DNA from: Prescottella equi
GTDB lineage: Bacteria > Actinomycetota > Actinomycetes > Mycobacteriales > Mycobacteriaceae
NCBI RefSeq assembly: GCF_002094305.1
Contig: NZ_LWTX01000004.1
Location: 186,001 to 250,000, forward strand
Length of the DNA: 64,000 bases
Direction of reading: 5' to 3'
In this document: positions 29,562-39,497 of the stretch, one piece after another
Numbering within the stretch: position 1 is the first letter of the stretch
How the letters are laid out: each line of letters begins with the position of its first letter
Program-made: the position numbers and the translations under genes
Notes under the pieces: model-generated
What the model was told of the DNA's origin: nothing
Seen by the model: the letters and a program-made list of their open reading frames with translations, nothing else
Database searches by the model: none

Positions 29562-30920
29562 GTGCAGCGACGAATCATGGGAATTGAGACCGAGTTCGGT
29601 GTCACCTGCACCTTTCACGGTCATCGACGGCTGAGTCCGGACGAGGTTGCCCGCTACCTCTTCCGGCGGGTGGTCTCGTGGGGCCGCAGTTCCAACGTCT
29701 TCCTCCGCAACGGTGCCCGGCTGTATCTCGATGTGGGATCACATCCCGAGTACGCGACGGCCGAGTGCGACAGCCTCCTCCAACTCGTGAACCACGACCG
29801 CGCGGGCGAACGCGTGCTCGAGGACCTTCTGGTCGACGCCGAGCAGCGCCTGGCCGAGGAGGGCATCGGTGGGGACATCTACCTGTTCAAGAACAACACC
29901 GATTCGGCGGGCAACTCGTACGGCTGCCACGAGAACTTCCTCGTGGTCCGCGCCGGGGAGTTCTCCCGGATCTCGGATGTGCTGCTGCCGTTCCTGGTGA
30001 CCCGGCAGTTGATCTGCGGCGCCGGCAAGATCCTGCAGACGCCGAAGGCGGCGACGTTCTGCCTGTCGCAGCGCGCGGAGCACATCTGGGAGGGTGTCTC
30101 GTCGGCGACCACCCGTTCGCGGCCGATCATCAACACCCGCGACGAACCGCACGCGGATGCGGAGAAGTACCGACGTCTGCACGTGATCGTCGGCGATTCG
30201 AACATGGCCGAGACCACCACGATGCTCAAGGTCGGTACCGCGGCGCTGGTCCTCGAGATGATCGAAGCCGGGGTCCCGTTCCGCGATTTCGCGCTGGACA
30301 ACCCCATCCGGGCGATCCGTGAGGTGAGCCACGACCTGACCGGCCGCCGCCCCGTCCGGCTGGCAGGCGGGCGGCAGGCCAGTGCGCTCGATATTCAGCG
30401 GGAGTACTACTCGCGGGCCGTCGATCATCTGCGCACCCGCGAACGCGATCCCCAGGTGGACCAGGTGGTCGATCTGTGGGGCCGCACGCTCGACGCCGTG
30501 GAGAGCCAGGATTTTGCGAAGGTCGACACGGAGATCGACTGGGTGATCAAGCGCAAGCTGTTCCAGCGCTACCAGGACAAGTACGGCATGGACCTCGCCG
30601 ATCCGAAGATCGCCCAGCTCGATCTGGCCTACCACGACATCAAGCGTGGTCGTGGGGTGTTCGATCTTCTGCAGCGCAAGGGACTCGCCAAGCGGGTGAC
30701 CGAGGATGAGACCATCGAGGCCGCCGTGCAGACTCCGCCGCAGACGACTCGGGCGAAACTGCGCGGCGAGTTCATCGCGGCGGCCCAGGACGCGGGTCGC
30801 GACTTCACCGTCGACTGGGTGCATCTCAAGCTCAACGATCAGGCACAGCGGACCGTGCTCTGCAAGGACCCGTTCCGCTCGGTCGATGAGCGGGTGGAGC
30901 GGCTCATCGCGTCGATGTGA
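29562..30920 (+). CDS. pafA: Pup-protein ligase PafA
   Basis: Uses ATP to phosphorylate the C-terminal glutamate of deamidated Pup and couples it to a substrate lysine. At 452 residues it shares the Dop fold but lacks the Dop loop. The start [16 protein letters not shown] carries E9 and E11, and the catalytic aspartate is expected at D57 in [29 protein letters not shown] and [22 protein letters not shown] are shared with Dop in this window. The GTG at 29562 is fixed by its -10. It is followed by pafB and pafC, but pafB has its own promoter. Confidence 0.96.
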   Translation: MQRRIMGIETEFGVTCTFHGHRRLSPDEVARYLFRRVVSWGRSSNVFLRNGARLYLDVGSHPEYATAECDSLLQLVNHDRAGERVLEDLLVDAEQRLAEEGIGGDIYLFKNNTDSAGNSYGCHENFLVVRAGEFSRISDVLLPFLVTRQLICGAGKILQTPKAATFCLSQRAEHIWEGVSSATTRSRPIINTRDEPHADAEKYRRLHVIVGDSNMAETTTMLKVGTAALVLEMIEAGVPFRDFALDNPIRAIREVSHDLTGRRPVRLAGGRQASALDIQREYYSRAVDHLRTRERDPQVDQVVDLWGRTLDAVESQDFAKVDTEIDWVIKRKLFQRYQDKYGMDLADPKIAQLDLAYHDIKRGRGVFDLLQRKGLAKRVTEDETIEAAVQTPPQTTRAKLRGEFIAAAQDAGRDFTVDWVHLKLNDQAQRTVLCKDPFRSVDERVERLIASM

Positions 30921-30995
30921 CCGACGCGGTTGCTCGCCCGGTCCGCTGCGGGCGAAACGACCGTTTTGTTACCGCCCGGTCTGCTTTGCGGCCGC

Positions 30996-31001
30996 TACTC
31001 T
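30996..31001 (+). promoter_or_regulatory. -10 element of pafB, leaderless
   Basis: TACTCT ends seven bases before the pafB GTG at 31009; within the 88-base gap after pafA. Confidence 0.6.
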
Positions 31002-31008
31002 TCTCCGA

Positions 31009-32022
31009 GTGGCGACCACCAAAGTCGAACGGTTGATGAATCTCGTCATCTGCCTGTTGTCGACCCGACAGTTCCTGACCGCCGAGAAGATTCGCGAAAG
31101 CGTCGTGGGCTACCACGACTCGCCCAGCGACGAGGCGTTCAACCGGATGTTCGAACGGGACAAGAGCGAACTCCGGGACCTCGGCATTCCGCTCGAGACC
31201 GGTCCGGCGAACCGCTTCTCGACCGTCGAGGGATACCGCATCAATCGCACGGCGTACGAGCTGCCCGAGGTGGATCTCGACAGCGGCGAGGCAGCCGCGG
31301 TGGCGGTCGCGGCCCGGCTCTGGGGCTCACCGGAGATGATGTCGACGTCGCAGAGCGCGATGATGAAGCTGCGAGCCGCCGGCGTCCAGGTGGACGCGGA
31401 CGTCGACTCGGTCCCGGTGGCCGCAGTTCCGGCTCGGACCCGGGGGTCGGAGTCTGCTCTGCGGCAGTTGCTCGAGGCGATCGACGCCGGTCGGAGGGTC
31501 ACCTTCCGGCACCGCAGTGCACCCACCGATCCGTACATCGAGCGAACCGTCGAGCCCTGGGGTGTCGTGACCCTGCACGGTCGGTGGTATCTCGTGGGCC
31601 ACGACGTCGATCGAGATGCGACGCGCACCTTCCGGCTGTCGCGGATCAGCGAGCCCGTTGCCGCGGTGGGCCCGGCGAACGCCGTCCGCAAGCCTGCCGA
31701 CGCGGACCTGCGTGGCATCGTCGATGCCGTCACCGGTGCCGGTTCGGCAACCGGCACCGCGACGGTGTGGGTGGCCGCGGGCCGAGCGTACGAGCTGCGA
31801 CGGCTCGGAACCGTGCGGGAGGAGCGGGAACTCGGCGGACGTGCCGGAGTGGTCCTCGACCTGCCCGTCCGGTCGTGGGGCTGGACGGCCAGGCTGATCG
31901 CCGGCCACGGTTCGGATGCTCTGGTCCTCGCGCCGGACTCACTGCGCGCGGACGTCAAGGAGAAGCTGCGGTTCGCGGCGGGCGAGACGTCGGCGACCGA
32001 CGAAGGGGGAGACGTCCGATGA
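31009..32022 (+). CDS. pafB: WYL-domain transcription factor PafB
   Basis: Half of the PafBC activator, which with the primary sigma factor drives the LexA-independent DNA-damage response in mycobacteria. The 337-residue protein has an N-terminal winged helix (about 1-65), a WYL domain (about 140-215: VTFRHRSAPTDPYIERTVEPWG with LHGRWYLVGHDVDRDATRTF) thought to bind single-stranded DNA, and a C-terminal WCX extension. The GTG at 31009 is set by its -10. The stop overlaps the pafC ATG. Confidence 0.92.
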   Translation: MATTKVERLMNLVICLLSTRQFLTAEKIRESVVGYHDSPSDEAFNRMFERDKSELRDLGIPLETGPANRFSTVEGYRINRTAYELPEVDLDSGEAAAVAVAARLWGSPEMMSTSQSAMMKLRAAGVQVDADVDSVPVAAVPARTRGSESALRQLLEAIDAGRRVTFRHRSAPTDPYIERTVEPWGVVTLHGRWYLVGHDVDRDATRTFRLSRISEPVAAVGPANAVRKPADADLRGIVDAVTGAGSATGTATVWVAAGRAYELRRLGTVREERELGGRAGVVLDLPVRSWGWTARLIAGHGSDALVLAPDSLRADVKEKLRFAAGETSATDEGGDVR

Positions 32023-33002
32023 CAGCCGGACTGTCGCGGCTGGCGCGACTGCTGAACATGGTTCCGTACTTCATCGCGAATCCGGGGATCAGCAAGGAGG
32101 CGGCAGCCCGGGACCTCGGCCTGAGTGTCGCGAATCTGACGAAGGACCTGCAGCAACTGTTCGTGTGCGGGCTTCCCGGCTACGGTCCCGGCGATCTGAT
32201 CGACCTGTCCTTCGAGGGCGACACCGTGTCGGTGATCTTCTCGGCGGGAATCGATCGACCGTTGCGGCTGACGTCGACCGAGGCGACGGTACTGCTGATC
32301 GCCCTGCGGTCGCTCGCCGAAATGCCGGGCATGGTCGACCCGTCGGCCGCGCAGAGCGCGATCGCGAAGATCGAATCGGCCGCGGGCAGTGCGGCGCGAC
32401 GAGAAGGCGCCGGCAGCGACGACCCTGCGGTGGAAGACGGCGATCGGGCCACCCGGGAGAACCCGGTGGCCGCAACCGTCCGGGATGCGCTGCAACACGA
32501 CCGAGCGCTGCGCCTGACGTACTACTCCGCCTCGCGTGACGCGCTCACCGAACGCGTCGTCGATCCGATCCGTTCGCTGCTCCTGGACGACCACACGTAC
32601 CTGCAGGGGTGGTGCCGGCAGGCCGAGGGTGTGCGGCTGTTCCGATTCGACAGGATCGACGCGGCGGTCGAGTTGGACGAGCCGTCGCAGCCGCCCGCGC
32701 AGGCACTCGGGACGGACGAGCACCTCGAGTTGTTCAGTCCGGACGGCGATCTTCCCCAGGCGGTGCTGCAGGTGTCCGCCGACCACGGTTGGATCCTCGA
32801 GAACTACCCCCTCGATCCCGTTCGCACGCTGCCGGATCGGTCGGTCGAGGCGACGATGCGATACGGCTCGCAGGAATGGATGGCGCGCCTCGTGCTGGGA
32901 TTCGGGTCGGGTGCCCGCGTGGTGGGACCTCCGGAATTGGTAGAGGCGGTTCGCCAGCGTGCGCGTGCGGCGCTGGAGGCGTACGACGCTCTCGAGACGT
33001 GA
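32019..33002 (+). CDS. pafC: WYL-domain transcription factor PafC
   Basis: Partner of PafB. The 327-residue protein repeats the winged helix-WYL-WCX plan, with the helix-turn-helix in ISKEAAARDLGLSVANLTKDL and the WYL-type segment RALRLTYYSASRDALTERVV followed by TYLQGWCRQAEGVRLFRFDRI. The canonical W-Y-L is degenerate (TYLQGWC), as usual in PafC. The ATG at 32019 overlaps the pafB stop, so both subunits are made together. A nine-base hairpin follows the stop. Confidence 0.92.
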   Translation: MTAGLSRLARLLNMVPYFIANPGISKEAAARDLGLSVANLTKDLQQLFVCGLPGYGPGDLIDLSFEGDTVSVIFSAGIDRPLRLTSTEATVLLIALRSLAEMPGMVDPSAAQSAIAKIESAAGSAARREGAGSDDPAVEDGDRATRENPVAATVRDALQHDRALRLTYYSASRDALTERVVDPIRSLLLDDHTYLQGWCRQAEGVRLFRFDRIDAAVELDEPSQPPAQALGTDEHLELFSPDGDLPQAVLQVSADHGWILENYPLDPVRTLPDRSVEATMRYGSQEWMARLVLGFGSGARVVGPPELVEAVRQRARAALEAYDALET

Positions 33003-33019
33003 CGTCCCGCTACGTCGGT

Positions 33020-33050
33020 GGCCGATCGTGTCGGCGTCGTTCGATCGGCC
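33020..33050 (+). terminator. Hairpin after pafC
   Basis: A nine-base perfect stem (33020-33028 with 33042-33050) and 13-base loop just after the pafC stop; an alternative outer pairing GTGGCC/GGCCAC extends to 33060. No T-run. The remaining ~170 bases to tatA are AT-richer than their surroundings and probably hold the tat promoter. Confidence 0.55.
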
Positions 33051-33231
33051 GTTCGGCCACCGCGTGAGCGTCGGAAAGTGTAATTTCGGGTTGCTGCTTC
33101 GTTAACGGCAATGCTGGTTCTGCAGCAGTGGCTCCGGTTGGTTGTTACGTCACGGTGAACTGGACATTTACCGCAAGATCGACGCACACACGTCCGGTAG
33201 CATCGTTGGCATCTGATACCTGGAGGTAATT

Positions 33232-33504
33232 ATGGGAGCCATGAGCCCCTGGCACTGGGCCATTGTGGCGCTGGTCGTCATCATCCTGTTCGGTTCGAAG
33301 AAGCTGCCCGATGCAGCTCGCGGACTCGGACGCTCGCTGCGCATCTTCAAGAGCGAGGTCAAGGAGATGCAGAACGAGGGCAACCAGACTCAGAACGCTG
33401 CTCCGCAGCCGCCCGCCGCACCCACCGGTCAGCTTCCGACGGCGCCGGTCGACGCGACTGTCGTGGAGACGCCGCAGTCGCACACCGAGCCGAAGTCGGC
33501 CTAG
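33232..33504 (+). CDS. tatA: Twin-arginine translocase subunit TatA
   Basis: Pore-forming Tat subunit for folded-protein export. The 90-residue protein has one N-terminal membrane helix ([14 protein letters not shown]), the [14 protein letters not shown] hinge with the family Phe-Gly, an amphipathic helix ([12 protein letters not shown]), and a flexible Pro/Gln/Thr-rich tail. The ATG follows a GGAGG ribosome site. A strong hairpin separates it from tatC. A Tat-type substrate is encoded at 61055-62122. Confidence 0.95.
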   Translation: MGAMSPWHWAIVALVVIILFGSKKLPDAARGLGRSLRIFKSEVKEMQNEGNQTQNAAPQPPAAPTGQLPTAPVDATVVETPQSHTEPKSA

Positions 33505-33519
33505 TTCACGTACCACAAC

Positions 33520-33548
33520 ACACCGGGGTGAGACGCTCACCCCGGTGT
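33520..33548 (+). terminator. Hairpin between tatA and tatC
   Basis: A 12-base perfect stem (33520-33531 with 33537-33548) and five-base loop, 15 bases after the tatA stop. As a partial terminator or mRNA-stabilising stem it would keep TatA in excess over TatC. Confidence 0.75.
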
Positions 33549-33574
33549 CCGGCTGATCAAGGCTAGGGCCCACT

Positions 33575-34528
33575 GTGCGAATTCCGTTCGACCCGCGTCG
33601 CAGCAGACGCAGGACAAATCCAGACGGCACGATGTCGCTCGTCGATCACCTGTACGAGCTGCGGACGCGACTGATGATCGCGGTCGCCGCGATCATCGTG
33701 ACGACGATCATCGGATTCGTCTGGTACTCGACCCGCATCCTCGGGATCGAGAGTCTCGGCGAACTCCTGCGTGGTCCCTACTGCTCGCTGCCGTCGTCGA
33801 GTCGTGCGGATCTGAGTAACGACGGGGCGTGTCGACTGCTCGCCACCGGTCCGTTCGACCAGTTCATGCTCCGCTTCAAGGTCGCCATGACAGCCGGAAT
33901 CGTCCTGGCGTGCCCGGTGTGGCTGTATCAGATCTGGCGGTTCGTCACTCCGGGTCTGTACGCGAAGGAACGCAAGTACGCGATCAGCTTCGTCTTCGCC
34001 GCATCGGTGCTGTTCATGGCGGGCGCGGTTCTCGCCTACGTGATCGTCGCCAAGGCCCTGCACTTCCTGATGACGATCGGCGACAACGTCCAGATCACCG
34101 CGCTGAGCGGTAACCAGTACTTCGGCTTCGTGATCAATCTGCTGATCATCTTCGGTGTCAGTTTCGAGATCCCGCTGCTCATCGTGGCGCTCAACGTCGT
34201 CGGCGTGCTGCCGTACTCCAAGCTCAAGGCGTGGCGCCGGGGGCTCATCATGGCGCTGTTCGTGTTCGCCGCAGTCGCCACGCCGGGCCAGGATCCGTTC
34301 TCGATGTTGGCTCTCGCGCTCGCACTGACCGTTCTGTTCGAGATGGCAGTGCAGATCGCCCGCCTCAACGACAAGCGCAAGGCCCGCCGGGAAACCGAGA
34401 ACTGGGGTGACCTGGACGACGAGGACGCCTCTTCGATCACGGCTCCGTCGCCGATCGAGGGCACCGCACCGGTCCAGGCGTCCGCCGCTCCCAAGACCCC
34501 GGCGCAGGACTACTCGGACACGCTGTGA
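33575..34528 (+). CDS. tatC: Twin-arginine translocase subunit TatC
   Basis: Receptor for twin-arginine signal peptides. The 317-residue membrane protein has six hydrophobic segments; the family start [13 protein letters not shown] near residue 22 and the loop block [22 protein letters not shown] near 113 are conserved. The N-terminal 18 residues ([12 protein letters not shown]) and the acidic, Ala/Pro-rich tail after residue 270 are typical actinobacterial additions. It starts at the GTG at 33575. Its stop overlaps the helicase start (GTGA). Confidence 0.94.
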   Translation: MRIPFDPRRSRRRTNPDGTMSLVDHLYELRTRLMIAVAAIIVTTIIGFVWYSTRILGIESLGELLRGPYCSLPSSSRADLSNDGACRLLATGPFDQFMLRFKVAMTAGIVLACPVWLYQIWRFVTPGLYAKERKYAISFVFAASVLFMAGAVLAYVIVAKALHFLMTIGDNVQITALSGNQYFGFVINLLIIFGVSFEIPLLIVALNVVGVLPYSKLKAWRRGLIMALFVFAAVATPGQDPFSMLALALALTVLFEMAVQIARLNDKRKARRETENWGDLDDEDASSITAPSPIEGTAPVQASAAPKTPAQDYSDTL

Positions 34529-37221
34529 CCACGAATGATCGACTCGCGTCCTTCACCTCCCAGCTGAGTTTCCCGCTCGACCCGTTCCAGCTCGAAGCCT
34601 GCGCCGCACTGGAGGCGGGGCACGGTGTGCTGGTGTGCGCACCGACCGGGGCCGGCAAGACGGTGGTCGGCGAGTTCGCCGTCCACCTGGCGCTCGAATC
34701 CGGCCGCAAGTGCTTCTACACGACGCCGATCAAGGCGTTGAGCAATCAGAAGTTCAACGAACTCTCCGCGCGCTACGGCAGCGACGCGGTGGGTCTGCTC
34801 ACCGGTGACACCAGCATCAACTCCGACGCGCCCGTGGTGGTCATGACCACAGAGGTGCTGCGCAACATGCTCTATGCGGACTCGCCGACCTTGCGTGGCC
34901 TGTCGCATGTGGTGATGGACGAGGTGCACTACCTCGCCGACCGGTTCCGCGGCGCGGTGTGGGAGGAAGTGATCCTGCACCTGCCCGAAGACGTCCGGCT
35001 GGTGAGCCTCTCGGCAACCGTGAGCAACGCCGAAGAGTTCGGCGCATGGATGGAGACGGTCCGCGGCGACACGACGATCGTCGTCGACGAGACACGGCCG
35101 ATTCCGCTGTCGCAGCACATCCTGGTGGGCCGGCGCCTGTTCGATCTCTTCGACGCGAAGGCCGCCGCAGGTGCGAGCCACCAGGTGGTCGTCGATCCGG
35201 ACCTGGTGCGGCACGTCAAGCAGAGGCTGGCGCTCGACCGGATGAACTCGTGGGAGCCGCGCGGTCGCGGCGGCTACCGGTCCAACGACTTCCGTCCGCT
35301 GCCGAGGCCCGAGGTGATCGCCCGCCTCGACGAGGAAGGCCTGCTGCCGGCGATCACCTTCATCTTCAGCCGCGCCGGGTGTGAGGCGGCGCTCGCACAG
35401 TGCGTCCGCTCGAAGTTGCGGCTGACGACTCCGGAACAGACCGCGCGGATCCGCGAGATCATCGACGAGCACACGCGCCACCTGCCGCGACCCGATCTCG
35501 AGGTGCTCGGCTACTGGAGCTGGCGGGAGGCCCTGGAACGGGGATTCGCGGCCCATCACGCCGGAATGCTGCCGGCGTTCAAGGAGACCGTCGAGGAGTT
35601 GTTCGTCAACGGCCTGGTGCGGGCGGTCTTCGCGACCGAGACGTTGGCACTCGGCATCAACATGCCCGCGCGCTCGGTCGTTCTCGAACGCCTCGTCAAG
35701 TACAACGGGGACACGCACGCGGAGCTCACGCCGGGCGAGTACACGCAGTTGACCGGGCGTGCCGGTCGGCGCGGTATCGACGTCGAGGGACACGCCGTCG
35801 TGCTGTGGCAGCCCGGCGTCGAGCCGACCGACGTCGCCGGCCTCGCGTCGACGCGCACATTCCCCCTGCGCAGCTCGTTCCGGCCGGGCTACAACATGTC
35901 GATCAACCTGGTCGACCGGATGGGCGCGGTGGAGTCGCGGGCGCTGCTCGAGCGGTCGTTCGCGCAGTTCCAGGCCGACCGGTCCGTGGTGGGCCTGACT
36001 CGATCGATCGAACGCAACGAGGCCGCTCTGACGGACCTGCGCGACAAACTCGGCGGTGCGGACGGCGAGTACTTCGAGTACTTCCGGATCCGGGAACAGC
36101 TACGCAGCCGCGAGCGCATGCTCGAACGGCAGGGCCGCGCCGACCGCCGGGGTGCTTCGGTGTCGTCGCTGGTCGACCTCCGGCGCGGCGACGTCGTCGC
36201 GATCCCCGTCGGTAAGCGCTCGGGGCTCGCAGTAGTTCTCGAACCCGATCAGAACCCCAACGATCCGCGACCGCTGGTGCTGACGGAGGACAAGTGGGCG
36301 GGCCGGGTCAGTGCCGCTGACTTTCCCGTCCCCGCGCGTTCCCTAGGGAAGCTGCGCCTACCGAGGCACGTCGATCACCGCACGGCGCGTGTGCGGCGCG
36401 ACCTGGCGTCGGCGCTCCGCTCCACCGGCATCGTGCCGCCACGCCGGCCCAAGCGGGGCAAGGCCGGCCGCGAGGACAGCGAGGTCGTGGCTCTGCGTAA
36501 GGCGCTCCGCGACCACCCGTGTCATTCCCGGCCCGACCGCGAGCAGCTGAGCCGGATCGGGGAACGGTACAACCGACTCGCCCGCGAAACCGAGTCGCTG
36601 CGTCAGAAGTCGGCCGCGACGACGAATTCGCTCGCGCGGACCTTCGACCGGATCGTCGCCCTCCTCACCGAACGGGGCTTCATCTCCGCCGGTCCGGATC
36701 CGAAGGCGACGGAGGAAGGGCAGCGGCTCGCCCGGATCTACAGCGAGAGCGATCTTCTGGTGGCCGAATGCCTTCGGCGGGGCGCCTGGAAGGGACTCAC
36801 CCCCGCCGAACTCGCGGGCGTCGTGTCCTCCGTCGTGTACGAGTCCCGTCAGGATGCGGACGCTCCCGATCGGGGCCCGACCGCGCCGCTGCGGCAGGCG
36901 CTGGCCGAGACAATGCGCGTGTGGGGTTCGCTGCAGGCCGACGAGATCCGGCACAAGCTCCCGGTCACCCGAGAACCGGATTCGGGATTCGTCACCGCGA
37001 TCTACCAGTGGGCCAACGACGAGCCACTCGTCGACGTTCTCGTCGCCGCCGGTTCGGGTGGCAAGGAACTGGCGGCCGGGGACTTCGTGCGTTGGTGCCG
37101 TCAGGTGATCGATCTGCTCGACCAGGTTCACGCGACAGCACCCGATCCGGCCGTCGCGAAAGCAGCCGCGCGGGCCATCGGGTCGATTCGCCGCGGCGTC
37201 GTCGCGATCTCCGCGGCCTGA
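34525..37221 (+). CDS. helY: Ski2/Mtr4-like DEAH RNA helicase HelY
   Basis: An 898-residue superfamily 2 helicase. Walker A APTGAGKT is at 39-46, the DEVH box at 132-135, the SAT motif in [15 protein letters not shown], and motif [12 protein letters not shown] from residue 408. The C-terminal half contains the Ski2-like DSHCT region (about 720-898). Probably RNA unwinding linked to decay or processing. It starts at a GTG overlapping the tatC stop, the arrangement also seen in mycobacteria (recall). A strong hairpin lies 50 bases after the stop. Confidence 0.9.
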   Translation: MTTNDRLASFTSQLSFPLDPFQLEACAALEAGHGVLVCAPTGAGKTVVGEFAVHLALESGRKCFYTTPIKALSNQKFNELSARYGSDAVGLLTGDTSINSDAPVVVMTTEVLRNMLYADSPTLRGLSHVVMDEVHYLADRFRGAVWEEVILHLPEDVRLVSLSATVSNAEEFGAWMETVRGDTTIVVDETRPIPLSQHILVGRRLFDLFDAKAAAGASHQVVVDPDLVRHVKQRLALDRMNSWEPRGRGGYRSNDFRPLPRPEVIARLDEEGLLPAITFIFSRAGCEAALAQCVRSKLRLTTPEQTARIREIIDEHTRHLPRPDLEVLGYWSWREALERGFAAHHAGMLPAFKETVEELFVNGLVRAVFATETLALGINMPARSVVLERLVKYNGDTHAELTPGEYTQLTGRAGRRGIDVEGHAVVLWQPGVEPTDVAGLASTRTFPLRSSFRPGYNMSINLVDRMGAVESRALLERSFAQFQADRSVVGLTRSIERNEAALTDLRDKLGGADGEYFEYFRIREQLRSRERMLERQGRADRRGASVSSLVDLRRGDVVAIPVGKRSGLAVVLEPDQNPNDPRPLVLTEDKWAGRVSAADFPVPARSLGKLRLPRHVDHRTARVRRDLASALRSTGIVPPRRPKRGKAGREDSEVVALRKALRDHPCHSRPDREQLSRIGERYNRLARETESLRQKSAATTNSLARTFDRIVALLTERGFISAGPDPKATEEGQRLARIYSESDLLVAECLRRGAWKGLTPAELAGVVSSVVYESRQDADAPDRGPTAPLRQALAETMRVWGSLQADEIRHKLPVTREPDSGFVTAIYQWANDEPLVDVLVAAGSGGKELAAGDFVRWCRQVIDLLDQVHATAPDPAVAKAAARAIGSIRRGVVAISAA

Positions 37222-37272
37222 ACGTCGCCGCCCTGGTATTTCCCGGGTGCCCGTCGTTGACTGGTTCGTAGG

Positions 37273-37302
37273 GGTGCCTCGCGCGTGCACGGGCGAGGCA
37301 CC
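37273..37302 (+). terminator. Hairpin after helY
   Basis: A ten-base perfect stem (37273-37282 with 37293-37302) with a ten-base loop, immediately before the ribosome site of the DUF1876 gene. Confidence 0.6.
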
Positions 37303-37325
37303 GGCACCGCGAGAGGAGAACGGCG

Positions 37326-37589
37326 ATGGACGGGAAGAACTGGTCGGTGGACATCAGCATCGACGAGCACGATGCGCAGACCCGCTCGACGGCCCGCTTG
37401 CACACGGTCGAGTCCACCATCGTGGGCGTCGGCTTGGCGCGGCGGAATCCGGTCGACCGGAACGTGCCGTCGATCGGCGACGAGTTGGCGACGGCACGGG
37501 CTCTCGCCGACCTCGCGCACCAATTGATCGACAGCACGGTCGGGGACATCGAGGCGGTCACCCACGCGAGGGCGCACCTGACACAGTGA
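37326..37589 (+). CDS. DUF1876 domain protein
   Basis: An 87-residue protein of the DUF1876 family (double-stranded-RNA-binding-like fold in actinobacteria). Seen: KNWSVDISIDEHDAQTRSTARL at the start, an alpha/beta centre with VGVGLARRNPVDRNVPSIGDE, and a C-terminal helix. The ATG follows GAGAGGAGA. No enzyme motif. Function unknown; it sits alone between the helY hairpin and the DUF4333 gene. The 195 bases after it hold no gene or clear signal. Confidence 0.8.
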   Translation: MDGKNWSVDISIDEHDAQTRSTARLHTVESTIVGVGLARRNPVDRNVPSIGDELATARALADLAHQLIDSTVGDIEAVTHARAHLTQ

Positions 37590-37784
37590 GGCGGGCCGCG
37601 AGGGTCCGGCAGTAGACACGGACGGCGTGGGGCAATGTTCCGCGTCGCTCCCTGTACTGCGTAATGTGGCAGTCGTCTCGCGCCCGGGGTGGGATTCGAT
37701 CGGGGGATCGAGGAACGAGTTCCGGCGTCGGCGAGGCGTATCAGTGCGGCACAGATGGCCGCGGACCGGACACGAGGAGACGAC

Positions 37785-38501
37785 ATGAGCGGCCCGCACG
37801 GACCGAACGAATCGACCACCGGTCGGACACCCGACCGTGGTGCCGCCGAGGGTTCGGGCGCGCCGGCGCCCACCGAGCAGTTCCCCACCTACGCGTACCC
37901 CGCCGACGTCCACGGTCCCGGCAACTACCGGGGGCCCGAACAGGGACAGTGGCAGCAGAGCCAGGCCTGGGGGCAGCCGCACCAGGGCGCGCCCAACCCC
38001 AGCCCGGGGCAGCAATGGGGGCCCGCCCCACAGGGCTGGCCGCAGCAGAATCCCGGTCAGCAGCAGTGGGGTGCTCCCGGTCAGCCGCAGTGGGGGCCCG
38101 GAAACCAGGGCATGGCCCAGGGGTACCCGCAGCAGTTCGGCCAGCCCGGCAACCAGTGGGCACCACCGCAGCAGGGCCCGCGGCAGGGTGGCGGGAAGAC
38201 GATGCTGTGGGTCGGGATCGGTGTCGCCGCGGTCGTGGTGGTGGCGCTGGTCGGCTGGTTACTCACTTCCGCGCTCGGCGGTAAGACTCTGGACGAGCAG
38301 GCGGCGCAGCGCGGCGTCGAGCAGATCGTCACCGAGTCCTACGGTGCGCGTTCGGTCACCGGCGTCAGCTGCCCGTCCGGTCAGAAGGTGGAGAAGGGTG
38401 CTTCGTTCGAGTGCAGCCTGACCGTCGACGGTTCACCGAAGTCGGTCAAGGTCACCTTCACCGACGACGAGGGCACGTACGAGGTCAGCCGCCCCAGCTG
38501 A
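37785..38501 (+). CDS. DUF4333 membrane protein with Gln/Pro/Gly-rich cytoplasmic arm
   Basis: A 238-residue single-span protein. Residues 1-140 are low-complexity, rich in Gln, Pro, Gly and Trp (repeats such as QQWGPAPQGWPQQ). A membrane helix follows (about 142-165, MLWVGIGVAAVVVVALVGWLL), then an outside DUF4333 domain with two cysteines (GVSCPSGQKVEKGASFECSLTVDG) likely joined by a disulfide. The position matches mycobacterial Rv2091c (recall). The ATG follows an AGGAG site. Function unknown, perhaps an envelope anchor. Confidence 0.78.
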   Translation: MSGPHGPNESTTGRTPDRGAAEGSGAPAPTEQFPTYAYPADVHGPGNYRGPEQGQWQQSQAWGQPHQGAPNPSPGQQWGPAPQGWPQQNPGQQQWGAPGQPQWGPGNQGMAQGYPQQFGQPGNQWAPPQQGPRQGGGKTMLWVGIGVAAVVVVALVGWLLTSALGGKTLDEQAAQRGVEQIVTESYGARSVTGVSCPSGQKVEKGASFECSLTVDGSPKSVKVTFTDDEGTYEVSRPS

Positions 38502-38516
38502 TCGGTCCGATGTACT

Positions 38517-39461
38517 TCAGGAGCGTTCGGTCGCCATCGCCGTGACCAGACGGGCGACCGAACGCTCGATTCCGAGCTCCGCCGCGACCTTGTCGAGTCG
38601 CGCCGAGTCGGCGGGCACACGCGGCAGGACGTCCGGCCGCGACAGCCGGACGTCGGCGTCGGTGACGACCCGGACGACGGGAAGGGCGGCGTCGAGATAG
38701 TCCGCGGCTGCGTCCAGTTTGGCCCGGATTCCCTTCGCGACGTCGCCGGCGGGATCGGCGGCAGCCGCCCGCAGATCGCGGAGGGAGCCGTGGCGCAGCA
38801 GGAGCGTGGACGCGGTCTTCTCGCCGACGCCTTTCACCCCGGGCAGTCCGTCCGACGAATCACCACGCAGTAGGGCGAGTTCTGCGTAGGCCGCGCCGGC
38901 CCGGTCGGCCGGGACCCCGTACTTCGCGGCGACCTCCTCCGGGCCGAACAGTTCCGCCTTCGCGAGGCCCCGCCCCACGTACAGCACCCGAACCGCGACC
39001 GGGTCGTCGGCGACCACCTGGAGGAGGTCACGGTCGCCGCTCACCACGACGACGGTATCGGTCTTCTCCTGTGCCGCAAGAGTTCCCAGCACGTCGTCGG
39101 CCTCGAGGCCCGCGGCGCCTGCCGTCGCGATGCCCGCGGCGTCGAGGACGTCCATGATCATGTCCACCTGTGGGGTGAGCGTGTCCGGCACCTCCTCGGC
39201 TGAGCCGTCTGACCCCTCCGCCACCCGATGCGCCTTGTACGACGGAACCGCGTCGACCCGGAACTGCGGTCGCCAGTCCAGATCGAGGCAGACCGCCAGA
39301 CGGGAGGGCTGCGTGCGGGTGATCAGGGCGGCCACCATGTCGGTGAAACCGCGGACGGCGTTGACGGGACGTCCGTCCGGCGCGGTCATCGACTCCGGTA
39401 GGGCGTAGAACGCCCGGAACCACAGACTCGCACCGTCCAACAGCAGCAAAGGCCCACTCAT
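38517..39461 (-). CDS. 5'-3' exonuclease (FEN/Pol I N-domain type)
   Basis: A 314-residue stand-alone flap/5' nuclease resembling the N-terminal domain of DNA polymerase I. Metal-binding acids are seen in [16 protein letters not shown] near residue 7, in [12 protein letters not shown] near 118, in [11 protein letters not shown], and in the helix-hairpin-helix [14 protein letters not shown] near 195. Roles include primer and flap removal. The ATG at 39461 is used; CAGGAT seven bases upstream may be its -10. The promoter region is shared with the divergent pepE, only 36 bases away. Its last codons form a 15-base inverted repeat. Confidence 0.9.
   Translation of the reverse strand: MSGPLLLLDGASLWFRAFYALPESMTAPDGRPVNAVRGFTDMVAALITRTQPSRLAVCLDLDWRPQFRVDAVPSYKAHRVAEGSDGSAEEVPDTLTPQVDMIMDVLDAAGIATAGAAGLEADDVLGTLAAQEKTDTVVVVSGDRDLLQVVADDPVAVRVLYVGRGLAKAELFGPEEVAAKYGVPADRAGAAYAELALLRGDSSDGLPGVKGVGEKTASTLLLRHGSLRDLRAAAADPAGDVAKGIRAKLDAAADYLDAALPVVRVVTDADVRLSRPDVLPRVPADSARLDKVAAELGIERSVARLVTAMATERS
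38521..38567. terminator. Hairpin within the end of the exonuclease gene
   Basis: A 15-base perfect inverted repeat (38521-38535 with 38553-38567, 17-base loop) lies in the last codons of the exonuclease gene, encoding ERSVA and MATERS at its two arms. It is 19 bases beyond the stop of the convergent DUF4333 gene and probably ends that transcript. Confidence 0.6.
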
Positions 39462-39485
39462 GCGCCTCATCCTGCCAAACGGCAC

Positions 39486-39491
39486 TAGCCT
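39486..39491 (+). promoter_or_regulatory. -10 element of pepE, leaderless
   Basis: TAGCCT ends six bases before the ATG at 39498. Confidence 0.6.
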
Positions 39492-39497
39492 GGATCC

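Noticed and set aside
33003-33231. Small RNA or tRNA in the AT-richer gap before tatA
   Set aside because: No cloverleaf or TTCGA-type T-loop in the right context; a terminator hairpin and promoter explain the gap.
37935-38165. Tandem repeat or CRISPR-like array in the CAG/GGG-rich stretch
   Set aside because: It is the coding sequence for the Gln/Pro/Gly-rich arm of the DUF4333 protein; units are irregular and in frame.
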